Origin: Hamadaea flava
Lineage (GTDB): Bacteria; Actinomycetota; Actinomycetes; Mycobacteriales; Micromonosporaceae
Length of the DNA: 64,000 bases
Direction of reading: 5' to 3'
Assembly: GCF_024172085.1 (NCBI RefSeq)
Contig: NZ_JAMZDZ010000001.1
Location: 8,060,001 to 8,124,000 of the forward strand
Each line of letters starts with the position of its first letter. Positions within the stretch are counted from its first letter, which is position 1. The notes under the pieces are model-generated. The model made no database searches, had not been told where the DNA came from, and saw nothing but the letters and a program-made list of their open reading frames with translations. Shown here one piece after another: positions 17,267 through 25,122 of the stretch. The translations under genes were made by a program, and so were the position numbers.

Positions 17267-17364
17267 CCCCGGTCGCCCTGACCCCGGTCGCCCTGACCCC
17301 GGTCGCCCTGACCCCGGCCGCCCTGACCCCGGTCGCCCTGACCCGGGCCGCCCTGACCCGGGCG
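17260..17364 (+). repeat. 15-bp tandem repeat, seven copies
   Basis: The unit GCCCTGACCCCGGTC runs seven times, with copies 4, 6 and 7 slightly changed. The first copy supplies the stop codon of the propeller gene. The array is a minisatellite and may vary between strains. Reading frames through it give simple proline- or alanine-rich peptides that I take as fortuitous. Confidence 0.9.
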
Positions 17365-17386
17365 TCGCCCGCCCGGGGCGGCTCGT

Positions 17387-17436
17387 TGATCTTGAACGAA
17401 AAGTGCTGCCATGGCGACGCTTTCTGTTCAAGGTCA
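17387..17436. repeat. Interspersed palindrome, type C
   Basis: Two 24-nt arms (17387-17410 and 17413-17436) match at 18 positions around a CCATGG centre. TGATCTTGAACGAAAAGTG and its mirrored partner give a long imperfect hairpin between two convergent genes. It may act as terminator or be a mobile REP-like element. Confidence 0.65.
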
Positions 17437-17455
17437 GGTGGTGCGGCCGGCATGG

Positions 17456-17776
17456 TCAGCCTCGCTCGCGTCCGGGCAGCGGACTCCCGTCGAGGAACGC
17501 CTGATACACCCCGCGGACGTCGTCGTCGACGATCGGCTGGATGTTGCTGTATCGCGTGTCGCCGCGGTCGCGACGCGGCCCGGACAGCCAGTACTCGTCC
17601 TGGGTGGCCACGTCGTAGAAGTTCGCGTCGATCAACCCGGGGAACCGCCGCAGTGTCAGTCCGTGCCAGTAGGCGGTCTTCCATGTCCGGTTGAAGCGCA
17701 CCCAGCTGATCCAGGCCGGACCTCGGTCGGTTCCGTGCCCGGTCTTCAGGTGCACGAACATCACGCGCGTCGCCAT
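17456..17776 (-). CDS. Conserved-looking hypothetical protein, 106 aa
   Basis: I recognise no family. The protein is soluble and rich in Trp and Tyr (WISWVRFNRTWKTAYWHG near residues 22-39, then FYDVATQDEYWLSGP), with a periodic acidic C-terminal part. The ATG at 17776 was chosen because upstream sequence in the frame lacks coding character, and MATRVMFVHLKTG begins a well-composed sequence. It is divergent from a 38-residue membrane peptide gene. Composition suggests a folded domain rather than a shadow frame. Confidence 0.6.
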   Translation of the reverse strand: MATRVMFVHLKTGHGTDRGPAWISWVRFNRTWKTAYWHGLTLRRFPGLIDANFYDVATQDEYWLSGPRRDRGDTRYSNIQPIVDDDVRGVYQAFLDGSPLPGRERG

Positions 17777-17896
17777 GACAGCATGGTCGCCGAGGCGCGT
17801 ACGGGCCGCAACGCAATTGGGATCAAGGGCTGTCGGCGGGGTCGGTCCGGGGAGCGGTGGCGCGATACGCTGGCGCGCGTCGAAGGGGGAACGCGG

Positions 17897-18013
17897 ATGG
17901 GCGGGCTCAAGCCGTGGCACGTGCTGATGCTGCTGTGCTGCATGGTCGGGGTGACGGGCATCGTCGCCGCCGTCGTGGCCATCGTGTTCGCCACGAAGAA
18001 GAACCGCCGGTAG
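17897..18013 (+). CDS. Small single-helix membrane protein, 38 aa
   Basis: The sequence starts GLKPWH after the initiator, continues with a hydrophobic helix (about residues 8-32, with a Cys-Cys pair) and ends in KKNRR, so the C terminus should be cytoplasmic. AAGGGGGA lies 7-14 nt before the ATG. Proteins of this kind, with a GLKPWH start and one helix, occur repeatedly in Micromonosporaceae as far as I recall. The function is unknown. Confidence 0.6.
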   Translation: MGGLKPWHVLMLLCCMVGVTGIVAAVVAIVFATKKNRR

Positions 18014-18019
18014 CGACTC

Positions 18020-18556
18020 TCAGTGGGCGCTGAAATACCAGGCGGCCGAGGTGAGGACGGTTCCGACGAGCACAGTGAAGACCGTGCCGCCCAGGACGGG
18101 CAGCACCCAGCCGGCCACCCCGGGCTTGGTCAGCACCAGCATCTTCACCGTGAAGACGCCGAAGAACAGGCAGCCCAGCAGGGAGTGCACGAACACCCGC
18201 GCGTCGTACGCCTGGAAGCCGATGCCGTAGAGGCAGAAGACGGCGACCGGGACGGCGATGAAGAAGGCGAGCCGGCCGGACCAGCGATGCAGGACACCGA
18301 TCCACGACGGCGCGCGGATCGCCTTGATCCTGCCGTACATGATCAGCGCCGACGCGGCCTGGACGAGCGCGAAGACGCCGGCCGCCACGGCCATCCAGCT
18401 CTTCACCTTGATCAGGTCTTCGAAGCCGGAGACCTTGAAGACGATGCTGTCGCCCTTGTGCTGCCCGCCGTAGACGCCGAGCGCGACCGACACCAGGGCG
18501 CCGATCAGCAGTGGGACGAGAAGCTTGCTGTTGTTCTTGGTGGACGTGGTCGTCAT
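18020..18556 (-). CDS. Membrane protein, DUF6529-like, with possible haem ligands
   Basis: A 178-residue protein with about five hydrophobic helices. LHRWSGR in one helix and FVHSLLG in a later one give a pair of intramembrane His residues with spacing reminiscent of cytochrome b561-type domains, so haem binding is possible. ATG 18556 was chosen because it overlaps the stop of the upstream 46-residue protein gene and the preceding frame is not protein-like. It resembles the DUF6529 family. No partner enzyme is adjacent apart from the small protein. Confidence 0.7.
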   Translation of the reverse strand: MTTTSTKNNSKLLVPLLIGALVSVALGVYGGQHKGDSIVFKVSGFEDLIKVKSWMAVAAGVFALVQAASALIMYGRIKAIRAPSWIGVLHRWSGRLAFFIAVPVAVFCLYGIGFQAYDARVFVHSLLGCLFFGVFTVKMLVLTKPGVAGWVLPVLGGTVFTVLVGTVLTSAAWYFSAH

Positions 18557-18693
18557 CGGGCCACCGCCACGGGAGCCGGCGCGCCGTAGGGCTCGGTCGG
18601 CTTCTCGGGCTTGGCCCGGACGCTGAGGATCGCGACGATCACAGCGATCAGAACGCCCACCAGCAGAGTGACGATGGGGGTCGGGACCTTCAT
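18553..18693 (-). CDS. Small single-helix membrane protein, 46 aa
   Basis: It begins MKVPTPIVTLLVGVLI, has one transmembrane helix (about 6-27) and a hydrophilic, Pro-rich tail. Its stop overlaps the start of the DUF6529-like gene, so the two are probably translated together and may form one complex. No family is recognised. The start is supported by the overlap arrangement and the compact hydrophobic segment. Confidence 0.55.
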   Translation of the reverse strand: MKVPTPIVTLLVGVLIAVIVAILSVRAKPEKPTEPYGAPAPVAVAR

Positions 18694-18726
18694 CCACCCG
18701 ATTATTCCCGCGATCGGCCATGATCG

Positions 18727-18771
18727 TTGCGTTCTCGCATACCTAGAAGTATTATGCATTGAATCTCTAGG
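18727..18771 (+). promoter_or_regulatory. padR promoter with flanking inverted repeat
   Basis: TTGCGT at 18727-18732 and TATTAT at 18750-18755 are 17 nt apart. The -10 box is flanked by CCTAGA (18742-18747) and TCTAGG (18766-18771), a mirror pair that could be the operator for self-repression by the PadR protein encoded just downstream. Confidence 0.5.
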
Positions 18772-18774
18772 CTT

Positions 18775-19149
18775 ATGGGAGACGGCGTGCACATCACGAA
18801 GGACCTGGTCGCGGCATCGGCGACGCCGCTCGTCCTCGGCATCCTCGCCGACGGGGAGAGCTACGGCTACGCCATCCTCAAACAGATCGGCGACCTGTCC
18901 GGCGGCCGTCTGGAATGGACGGACGGACTGCTCTACCCGCTGCTGCACCGGCTGGAGCGGCTGGGCCATGTCGAGTCGGTGTGGCGCGGCCCCGAAGGCG
19001 GGCGGCGCCGCAAGTACTACCGCATCACCGACCAGGGACTGGGCGAGCTGGCCGAGCAACGCAGGCAGTGGTCAGCCGTCGTCGACGCGCTGCAGAACAT
19101 CTGGAACGACGCTCAGTCGAGCGGCCCGCGACTCGCCTGGGAGGGGTGA
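18775..19149 (+). CDS. PadR-family transcriptional regulator
   Basis: A 124-residue PadR protein. The winged helix is seen in TPLVLGILADGESYGYAILKQ, then LYPLLHRLERLGHVES (recognition part) and RRRKYYRITDQG (wing). PadR proteins usually repress their own operon and respond to small molecules or envelope stress. The partner gene starts 3 nt after the stop and encodes a membrane protein with a permease prefix domain, a common PadR arrangement. ATG 18775 would give a short leader without ribosome site; GTG 18787, preceded by GGGAG, is an alternative. Confidence 0.9.
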   Translation: MGDGVHITKDLVAASATPLVLGILADGESYGYAILKQIGDLSGGRLEWTDGLLYPLLHRLERLGHVESVWRGPEGGRRRKYYRITDQGLGELAEQRRQWSAVVDALQNIWNDAQSSGPRLAWEG

Positions 19150-19152
19150 CCG

Positions 19153-20559
19153 GTGGATACCGAGGGCACCGTCCCGGAGGCGGGCACGGGGCAGGACGTC
19201 GCCGACGACCCCGCGCTGGAGGCGCAGATCGGCGAATGGGTGGCGTATATGCGCCGCCGTCGCGAGCTGAGCGCCGCCGACGCCGACGAACTCGAAGACC
19301 ACCTGCGCAACCGGATCGACGAACTGACCGAGGCCGGGCTCCAGCCGGACGAGGCCTTCCTCATCGCCGTCAAGCGCATGGGCAGCCTGGACGAGGTGTC
19401 GCGCGAGTTCGCCCGGGAGCACTCCGAGCGGCTCTGGAAGCAATTGGTGCTCGCCGGTGGCGGCGAGCCGGCCAAGACCGGGCCGGCCCGCAAAGACCTG
19501 TTGATCATGATCGCCTGCGCTGCCGTCGCGGCGATCGGGGTGAAGATCCCCGGCCTGTTCGGGCAGACCTTCGAGCACGACTTCGGCTTCTTCGCCCGCA
19601 ACATCAGTCTTTTCGCGCTGGTGCCGCTGGCGGCGTACTTCGTGTGGCGGCGGCAGGTGCGCCCGGCCGTCGTCGGCGTGCTCGCGCTGCTGTTCGTGCT
19701 CGGGGCGATCGGGGCGAACGTCTACCCGCTGGCCGACGACGCGGACACCACCATCCTCACCGGCATTCATCTGCCGATCGCGTTGTGGCTGGTCGTCGGC
19801 GTCGCGTACGCCGGGGGCGACTGGCGGTCCGGCTCACGGCGGATGGACTTCATCCGGTTCACCGGCGAGTTCTTCATCTACTACGTTCTCATCGCCTTGG
19901 GCGGTGGGGTGCTGACCGCGTTCACCGCCGGGGTGTTCAACGCGATCGGGGTCGATGCCGAGACGTTCCTCGGCGAATGGATGTTGCCCTGCGGCGCGAT
20001 GGCGGCCGTGGTCGTGGCGGCCTGGCTCGTGGAGGCCAAGCAAAGCGTCATCGAGAACATGGCGCCGGTGCTGACCCGAGTGTTCACCCCGCTGTTCGCG
20101 GTCGCGCTGCTGGCCTTCCTGGCGGCGATCGTCTGGACCGGCAACGGCATCGACATCGAACGGGACGTCCTGATCCTGTTCAACCTGGTGCTCGTCGCGG
20201 TCCTCGGGCTGCTGCTCTACGGCATCTCGGCCCGGGAACCCGCGGCTCCCCGGGGCTGGTTCGACCGGCTGCAGTTCGTGCTGGTGGTCAGTGCTCTGGT
20301 GATCGACGTACTGGTGCTGCTCGCCGTCAACACCCGGATCGCCGAGTTCGGCTTCAGCGCGAACAAGACGGCCGCGCTGGGGGAGAACGTCGTCCTGCTG
20401 GCCAACCTGGGCTGGTCGGCCTGGCTGCTGTACGGGTTCCTCTGGCGGCGGGCGCCGTTCGCCCGGCTGGAGAGATGGCAGACCGGCTACCTCGTCGTGT
20501 ACGCCGCCTGGGCCTGGTTCGTGGTGCTGGCCTTCCCCCCGCTCTTCGACTTCGTCTAG
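19153..20559 (+). CDS. Permease prefix domain membrane protein
   Basis: A 468-residue protein. The first about 95 residues form a helical, charged permease-prefix domain (WVAYMRRRRELSAADADELEDHLRNRI cut to its core: ELEDHLRNRIDEL). The rest contains about eleven hydrophobic helices resembling DUF4153-type membrane proteins. Such proteins are typically paired with PadR regulators, as here (gap 3 nt). The biochemical role is unknown; sensing or export linked to envelope stress is possible. The GTG start at 19153 fits the short gap. Confidence 0.8.
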   Translation: MDTEGTVPEAGTGQDVADDPALEAQIGEWVAYMRRRRELSAADADELEDHLRNRIDELTEAGLQPDEAFLIAVKRMGSLDEVSREFAREHSERLWKQLVLAGGGEPAKTGPARKDLLIMIACAAVAAIGVKIPGLFGQTFEHDFGFFARNISLFALVPLAAYFVWRRQVRPAVVGVLALLFVLGAIGANVYPLADDADTTILTGIHLPIALWLVVGVAYAGGDWRSGSRRMDFIRFTGEFFIYYVLIALGGGVLTAFTAGVFNAIGVDAETFLGEWMLPCGAMAAVVVAAWLVEAKQSVIENMAPVLTRVFTPLFAVALLAFLAAIVWTGNGIDIERDVLILFNLVLVAVLGLLLYGISAREPAAPRGWFDRLQFVLVVSALVIDVLVLLAVNTRIAEFGFSANKTAALGENVVLLANLGWSAWLLYGFLWRRAPFARLERWQTGYLVVYAAWAWFVVLAFPPLFDFV

Positions 20560-20683
20560 CCGCCGGAGCCGGGGTCAGCCCGACCAACCAGGATTTGTGG
20601 CTGCCCAGCACGCGAGTACCCCCGAACTCAAGCGGCGCCGGGCGGCCACGTCCTTCAGCGTACCCCTGTCTGAGCTGGGCAAA

Positions 20684-20712
20684 CGTGGACCCGGCGGCGT
20701 GCCGGGTCCACG
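20684..20712. terminator. Perfect 12-bp stem terminator between convergent genes
   Basis: CGTGGACCCGGC (20684-20695) pairs with GCCGGGTCCACG (20701-20712) around GGCGT. It sits between the PadR operon end and the beta-helix gene end. No T-run is present, as often in high-GC organisms. Confidence 0.75.
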
Positions 20713-20720
20713 ACGGGTGA

Positions 20721-21890
20721 TCAGACCCCGGCGCTGACCGTGACGCCGGTGCCGACGGTGCGGGCGGTGCCCACCGAGGTGACGACGTTGCCGGTGGAGG
20801 CCACGGTGAGCGCGGTCCCGCTGCCCTTCTGGTAGTTGAGGCCGGTCTCGCGGGTGGTGCCCTTGCCCAGGACGCCGTTGCCGGTGACGCTGACGAAGCC
20901 GGTTCCGCCGCCGTTGACCCCGTCCAATCCGATGTAGACGAAGGTGCCGGTGCTCGGGAAGGTCCCGAACTGGTTGATCGTGTTGCCGCTGATCGAGGAC
21001 GGTGCCTTGTCCTGGACCGTGCACCGGATGCCGTAGTAGGTGGTGCCCGAGGTGCCCTGCGAGCCGAAGTCCTCGATGTAGTTGTCGTGGATGCCGGTGT
21101 TGTAGCAGCGGTTGGCGTCGATGCCGTTCTTGGTCACCTCGTAGAGGTGGAGGTCGCGGATCTGCCAGCCGGCCGCGTTGTCGGTGGCGACCGCGCTGCC
21201 ACCGGTGCCGGCGATCCAGCTGCGTTCGATCACGGTGTCGGTGAGCAGGTTGGCCGGGTCGTGGCCGTGGATGCCCGAGCCGCCGGCACCCTCGATGTAG
21301 ATGTCGCTGAGGACGTTGTTCACCGCGGTGTTGGTGATCTGCGTGCCGTTGGCCGTCACGGTGGTCAGCAGGATGGCGTCGACCGGGGCGTTGTAGACCC
21401 GGATGTCGTAGACCCGGCTGTCCCAGGTCTGGAGGACCAGCGGCGAGGTGCCGGTGTTGTTGGCCGAGTTGCCGTCGAGGGTGAGCCGCTCGACGCGTAC
21501 GCCGGAGCCAACCCAGGTGTTGTTGGCGACCCAGGGTGCGGAGGCGAGCATCGCCTTCAGGTTCGCCCCGTTGGCCTGCTTGAGCGTGGTGCCGGCGCCG
21601 TCGCCGCGGTAGGTGCGGTCGTCGGCGAGGCTGATCGTGGCGTTGATCAGGCAGGGCCCCTTGATGACGATCTCATCGCCGGCCGCCGAGGAGTTGATCG
21701 CGGTCTGGATGGTCGCCGCGTCCGCGGTGGTGTTCGCACAGGTCGCGTTGACCCGGGCGGCGTGGGCGGGCGGCACGTCGCCGGCGAGGACGGCCGCGCC
21801 GGTCAGCGCCAGCAGGGCCGCGCCGGCGGCGAGGTGGCGTACGCCGAGGTGGAGTCGGGTGGGGGAGAGCTCGTTCGGGGAGGCGATCAT
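20721..21890 (-). CDS. Secreted right-handed beta-helix protein
   Basis: A 389-residue protein with a signal peptide (hydrophobic core about 20-37, cleavage near AHAA). The mature part carries repeated beta-helix turns such as SRVYDIRVYNAPVDAILL, SDIYIEGAGGSGIHG and GIHDNYIEDFGS, with many Asn and Gly. This is the PbH1 fold of pectate lyases and related polysaccharide-active proteins. No catalytic set could be assigned, so it may be a lyase, hydrolase or surface adhesin. The gene is monocistronic, with GGAGGAC just before the ATG. A second secreted beta-helix protein occurs at 55837. Confidence 0.8.
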   Translation of the reverse strand: MIASPNELSPTRLHLGVRHLAAGAALLALTGAAVLAGDVPPAHAARVNATCANTTADAATIQTAINSSAAGDEIVIKGPCLINATISLADDRTYRGDGAGTTLKQANGANLKAMLASAPWVANNTWVGSGVRVERLTLDGNSANNTGTSPLVLQTWDSRVYDIRVYNAPVDAILLTTVTANGTQITNTAVNNVLSDIYIEGAGGSGIHGHDPANLLTDTVIERSWIAGTGGSAVATDNAAGWQIRDLHLYEVTKNGIDANRCYNTGIHDNYIEDFGSQGTSGTTYYGIRCTVQDKAPSSISGNTINQFGTFPSTGTFVYIGLDGVNGGGTGFVSVTGNGVLGKGTTRETGLNYQKGSGTALTVASTGNVVTSVGTARTVGTGVTVSAGV

Positions 21891-22104
21891 GCTGGCGTGT
21901 CCTCCTTGGACTGATCAACTGAGGGGCTTCGATGGTAGGAAGATCACCTTCAGTCCGCCTACAGCTTCTCTACACGGGCTCGTACCTCTTTGGTGGTAAC
22001 AGTGGCATATATCGGATAAGTCAGGCCATGCTGGGGAATTGGTCGACGGCCTCATCTCGTCCTTTCCGGTCGTCGATCCACTTCTCTCGAAAGGCGGGTA
22101 TGAC

Positions 22105-22536
22105 ATGACCGCCCCGAACACCGCCCCCAACCACCGGCTGTCCCTGCGCAACGGCGTCCTCGTGGTCACCACCGACGTGGTCCACGGCCGCACCGTCCAG
22201 CACGTCCTCGGTCAGGTTCTCGGCATCGCGGCGCGGTCGAAGAACCCGTACGGCGAGGGTTTCGTCAATCTGCGTACCGGCGGCAGCAACGGCGCCGAAG
22301 TGCGCCGGGATCTGCTCGTCGCCTGCCGGTGGGAGGCGGTCGACGACATGACGGCCGCCGCCGCCCAGTTCGGGGCGGACGCCGTCATCGCCATGCGCTT
22401 CGATCATCGCCAGGTCACCGAGAGCTGGTTCGAGGTGTGCGCGTACGGGACCGCCGTCATCCTCACCCCGCCGCCGACCGACATTCCAGTAGCTCGTCGG
22501 GCACCCGCGTACGCGGAGGCCACACGCCGGCAGTGA
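22105..22536 (+). CDS. YbjQ family (UPF0145) protein
   Basis: A 143-residue protein. The typical family features are VLVVTTDVVHGRTVQHVLGQVLGI (here only its core quoted: TTDVVHGRTVQHVLG), a middle helix, AAAQFGADAVIAMRFD and EVCAYGTAVIL near the end. The family forms a pentameric beta barrel and is sometimes called heavy-metal-binding, though its role is unproven. ATG 22105 is preceded by GAAAGGCGGG and matches the usual N-terminal length; a longer upstream extension in the frame was rejected. Monocistronic. Confidence 0.85.
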   Translation: MTAPNTAPNHRLSLRNGVLVVTTDVVHGRTVQHVLGQVLGIAARSKNPYGEGFVNLRTGGSNGAEVRRDLLVACRWEAVDDMTAAAAQFGADAVIAMRFDHRQVTESWFEVCAYGTAVILTPPPTDIPVARRAPAYAEATRRQ

Positions 22537-22774
22537 TTCGCCCGCACTTTTCTGAGAGATTCGCGAAGTGCGGTTTGCCGCGAAACCGCACGGGGTACCG
22601 CGCTCGCGTTCGGGCTCACGGTTCCCCACGGAACGTGACCCTATTGTCATGGAAAGTAGTACCTCGACCGACATAGGTGAAAACCGTGGTTGGCCGCTAT
22701 TGTCGGCGCAACAACGGCCTACGCGTCATGGCGGTGACGCGTCCATCGGGGGTGAACGGGAGGAGCGGGCAATC

Positions 22775-23320
22775 ATGTCCGACCAAGCGGACGGCGGCTC
22801 CACAGCCGACCGCGTAGCAGGAGCGCGCCTGGTGCCGGAGCAGGCGGAGAGCCTGCTCGACATCGGGTTCGCCGCCGGCCAGCTGTACCAGGTGAGGCAG
22901 ACCGTCGTGGCGCACGCCCAATCGGGCGGGGCCGGGCCGACGACGGTCGAGGCGGTTCTGCTGATCGCGAGCGAACTGGCCGTCAACGCGATCCGCCACG
23001 GCGGCGGACGCGGGCGGCTACGGCTGTGGCGGACCAACGACGCCGTCTACTGCCAGGTCGAGGATGCCGGTCCGGGCATCGCCGAACCCGAGTCGGCGGG
23101 AGCGGATCCGTCCGTGGCCGCGGACTCGGCTGAGACCGGCCAGGCCGGCCGTCGCGGGCTGTGGATCGTCCGCATGGTCGCCGACGACGTCGACATCGAG
23201 ACCGGACCGGCCGGGACGACGGTCACCACCCGCGTACGCCTGCGGGGTCCCGGCGACCGTAATCACGGGCGCGGCGGGCTGCGTACGTCGGTCTTCGACG
23301 ACTCGCGAGCGAGGGCCTGA
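22775..23320 (+). CDS. ATP-binding regulatory protein (HATPase_c_2)
   Basis: A 181-residue GHKL ATPase. The N box is in LIASELAVNAIRHGGG (about 68-83), the G1 box in VEDAGPGI, and the last motif in RRGLWIVRMVADDVD. It belongs to the single-domain anti-sigma kinase-like proteins common in actinobacteria. GGGAGGAG lies 9 nt before the ATG at 22775, which decides the start. No STAS or phosphatase gene is adjacent, so its partner is unknown; the set at 3.4-5.3 kb is one candidate. The extended acidic loop between the G1 and last motif is longer than in its paralogue at 3357. Confidence 0.8.
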   Translation: MSDQADGGSTADRVAGARLVPEQAESLLDIGFAAGQLYQVRQTVVAHAQSGGAGPTTVEAVLLIASELAVNAIRHGGGRGRLRLWRTNDAVYCQVEDAGPGIAEPESAGADPSVAADSAETGQAGRRGLWIVRMVADDVDIETGPAGTTVTTRVRLRGPGDRNHGRGGLRTSVFDDSRARA

Positions 23321-23325
23321 CCGCG

Positions 23326-23370
23326 CGATAAACGACACCCCGATAAACGACACCCCGATAAACGACGCCT
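23326..23370. repeat. 15-bp tandem repeat, three copies
   Basis: CGATAAACGACACCC occurs three times, the last copy with two changes. The third copy overlaps the stop codon of the protein kinase gene. Like the array at 17260 it has a 15-bp period and sits at gene ends. Confidence 0.85.
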
Positions 23371-24908
23371 CAGCCCCTGCCCTTGCCCCGATTGCCGTGA
23401 CTGCCCTTGCCGTTGCCATTGGCCGCCACGGAGGACCCCTCCGAGGACGGCGCCGACGTCTGACTCGGCGTCACCATCGGGGCCACCACCCCCAGAACGG
23501 TCGGTACGCAGCTCGCCACAGCGTCCGCGTCGCGCAGGGTGAACGCGACCGGCAACTGGTTGCCGCCGGTGTAGCGGCCGGTCACCGAGAGCTTCGCCGT
23601 CCCGCCGGCGGCCAGCGCCTGGGTCTGGACTCGGGAGCTGACGGTCGTCCCGTCCTGCTCCCACCACTGCGCCAGCGCCTCGTCGACCTGCTGCCGGCCG
23701 GGCAGTTGGAAGGTCAGCCGCCAGTCGCGTACCGGGTCGGGTCCGGTGTTGGTCACCGTCACCGCGGCGGTGAAGCGTTCCCCGGTGTCCCCGAGCACCT
23801 GATAGGTGACCTGACAGGCCGGGGGCGCCGGGGTGTTCGTCCATTCCGGAGTCCCGGCCGCCTGCGGGCCGACTGCCGGCAGCCGCGCCGCGGCGAGCCA
23901 GACCAGCGCCACCACCGCGATCGCCGCGACCGATCCCACCACGGCTCGCGCGGAGCGCCGCGACGATCCGGCGACGACCAGCGTCGGCCACGCGAGAACG
24001 CGAGTCACCGTCTCTGACGACTCCCGAGTCGGGTACGTGTCCAGCAGCGTGAGCCCGTCCACCGGGGCCGCTTCGCCCAGGATGCGGGCGAGGTCGGCGG
24101 CGGACGGCCGGTCGGCGGGATTCTTCGCCAGACAGGCGTGGCACGCCTGCGCGACGGACTCCGGCAGCCCGTCGATCTCGGGCAACGGCTCCGGGGCCAG
24201 GTTCCGGTGCGCCGACAGCAGCTCCAGCAGGGACGCCGGCCGCCAGGGCAGCCGCCCGGCGAGCATCAGGTAGAGCATGACGCCGACGGCGTACACGTCG
24301 GCTGAGGGATGGACCGGCGCGCCGTCGAGCCGCTCAGGTGCGGTGTACGCGGGCGTCCCGACGACCTCCGCGCCGGGCTCGCCGCCCGGCTCGTCCTGGA
24401 ACGCGCTGATCCCGAAGTCGATCACCTTGACGTCGTCGGCGGTGAGCAACACGTTGCGGGGACTGACGTCGCGGTGCACCACGCCGCGGGAGTGGGCCGC
24501 CGCGAGCGCCTCGGCCATCCGGGCGGCGACGGTCACCGCCGACCCCCACGGCAGCGGCCGCCCGGCCAGCAGGTCGGCCAGCGGCACGCCGTCGACCACC
24601 TCCATCACCAGGAACGGGACCGGCTGCCCGGTTCGTGTGGAGACTGCGACGCCGTAGTCGTGGATCACCGCGATCGACGGGTGCGACAGCCGGGCCAGCA
24701 CGCGGGCCTCCGCGCCCAGCCGGGCCCGCGACATCGGGTCGCTGAGCAGCTTGCGGTCGAGGGCCTTCACCGCCACCACCCGGCCCAGGCGTTCGTCGCG
24801 CGCCCGCCAGACCGTCGCCGTGCCGCCCGAGGCGATCGGCTCGATCAGGCGATAACGGTCCTCCAGCAGGTCGCCCGCCTCGAAGATCTCCTCTGGTACG
24901 CCGGTCAT
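23370..24908 (-). CDS. Membrane Ser/Thr protein kinase with CBM2-like extracellular domain
   Basis: A 512-residue receptor-like kinase. Kinase residues are present: Gly loop IASGGTATV, Lys48 in VAVK, HRDVSPRN (145-152; Ser stands where Lys is usual), DFG (164-166), and TPAYTAPE. A single transmembrane helix lies at about 323-342. Outside, residues 362-475 resemble a CBM2-type beta sandwich: NTGPDPVRDWRLTFQLP, further Trp415-Trp416, and Cys365/Cys467 that could pair as in CBM2. A low-complexity GNGKGSHG tail ends the protein. ATG 24908 is preceded by GGAGGAG. A signal from polysaccharide binding is possible. Confidence 0.85.
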   Translation of the reverse strand: MTGVPEEIFEAGDLLEDRYRLIEPIASGGTATVWRARDERLGRVVAVKALDRKLLSDPMSRARLGAEARVLARLSHPSIAVIHDYGVAVSTRTGQPVPFLVMEVVDGVPLADLLAGRPLPWGSAVTVAARMAEALAAAHSRGVVHRDVSPRNVLLTADDVKVIDFGISAFQDEPGGEPGAEVVGTPAYTAPERLDGAPVHPSADVYAVGVMLYLMLAGRLPWRPASLLELLSAHRNLAPEPLPEIDGLPESVAQACHACLAKNPADRPSAADLARILGEAAPVDGLTLLDTYPTRESSETVTRVLAWPTLVVAGSSRRSARAVVGSVAAIAVVALVWLAAARLPAVGPQAAGTPEWTNTPAPPACQVTYQVLGDTGERFTAAVTVTNTGPDPVRDWRLTFQLPGRQQVDEALAQWWEQDGTTVSSRVQTQALAAGGTAKLSVTGRYTGGNQLPVAFTLRDADAVASCVPTVLGVVAPMVTPSQTSAPSSEGSSVAANGNGKGSHGNRGKGRG

Positions 24909-25122
24909 CGCGCTCCTCCACGGCTGTTCCTTCACCGGCGGCCACCGGGCTCCTACTAGTACCCGGCCTCGGCGCTCGTCATACGACGGTCCGGATAACG
25001 GATACGTATCGCTATTAGTAGTCGTGTCGCTACCAAACGTTGCGATCGCGGCGTGGCAGGCTTTTCTCGCATCCCTCGCGACATGTGCCAGGCGTCGGCC
25101 TGGTCAGCGAAGGGTGGCACCG

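Noticed and set aside
17260-17364. CRISPR-like array
   Set aside because: Units are only 15 bp, directly adjacent without spacers, and no cas gene is present; it is a simple tandem repeat.
23326-23370. Possible short coding repeat (INDTP-type peptides)
   Set aside because: Only three copies, no start or ribosome site, and overlap with the kinase stop codon.
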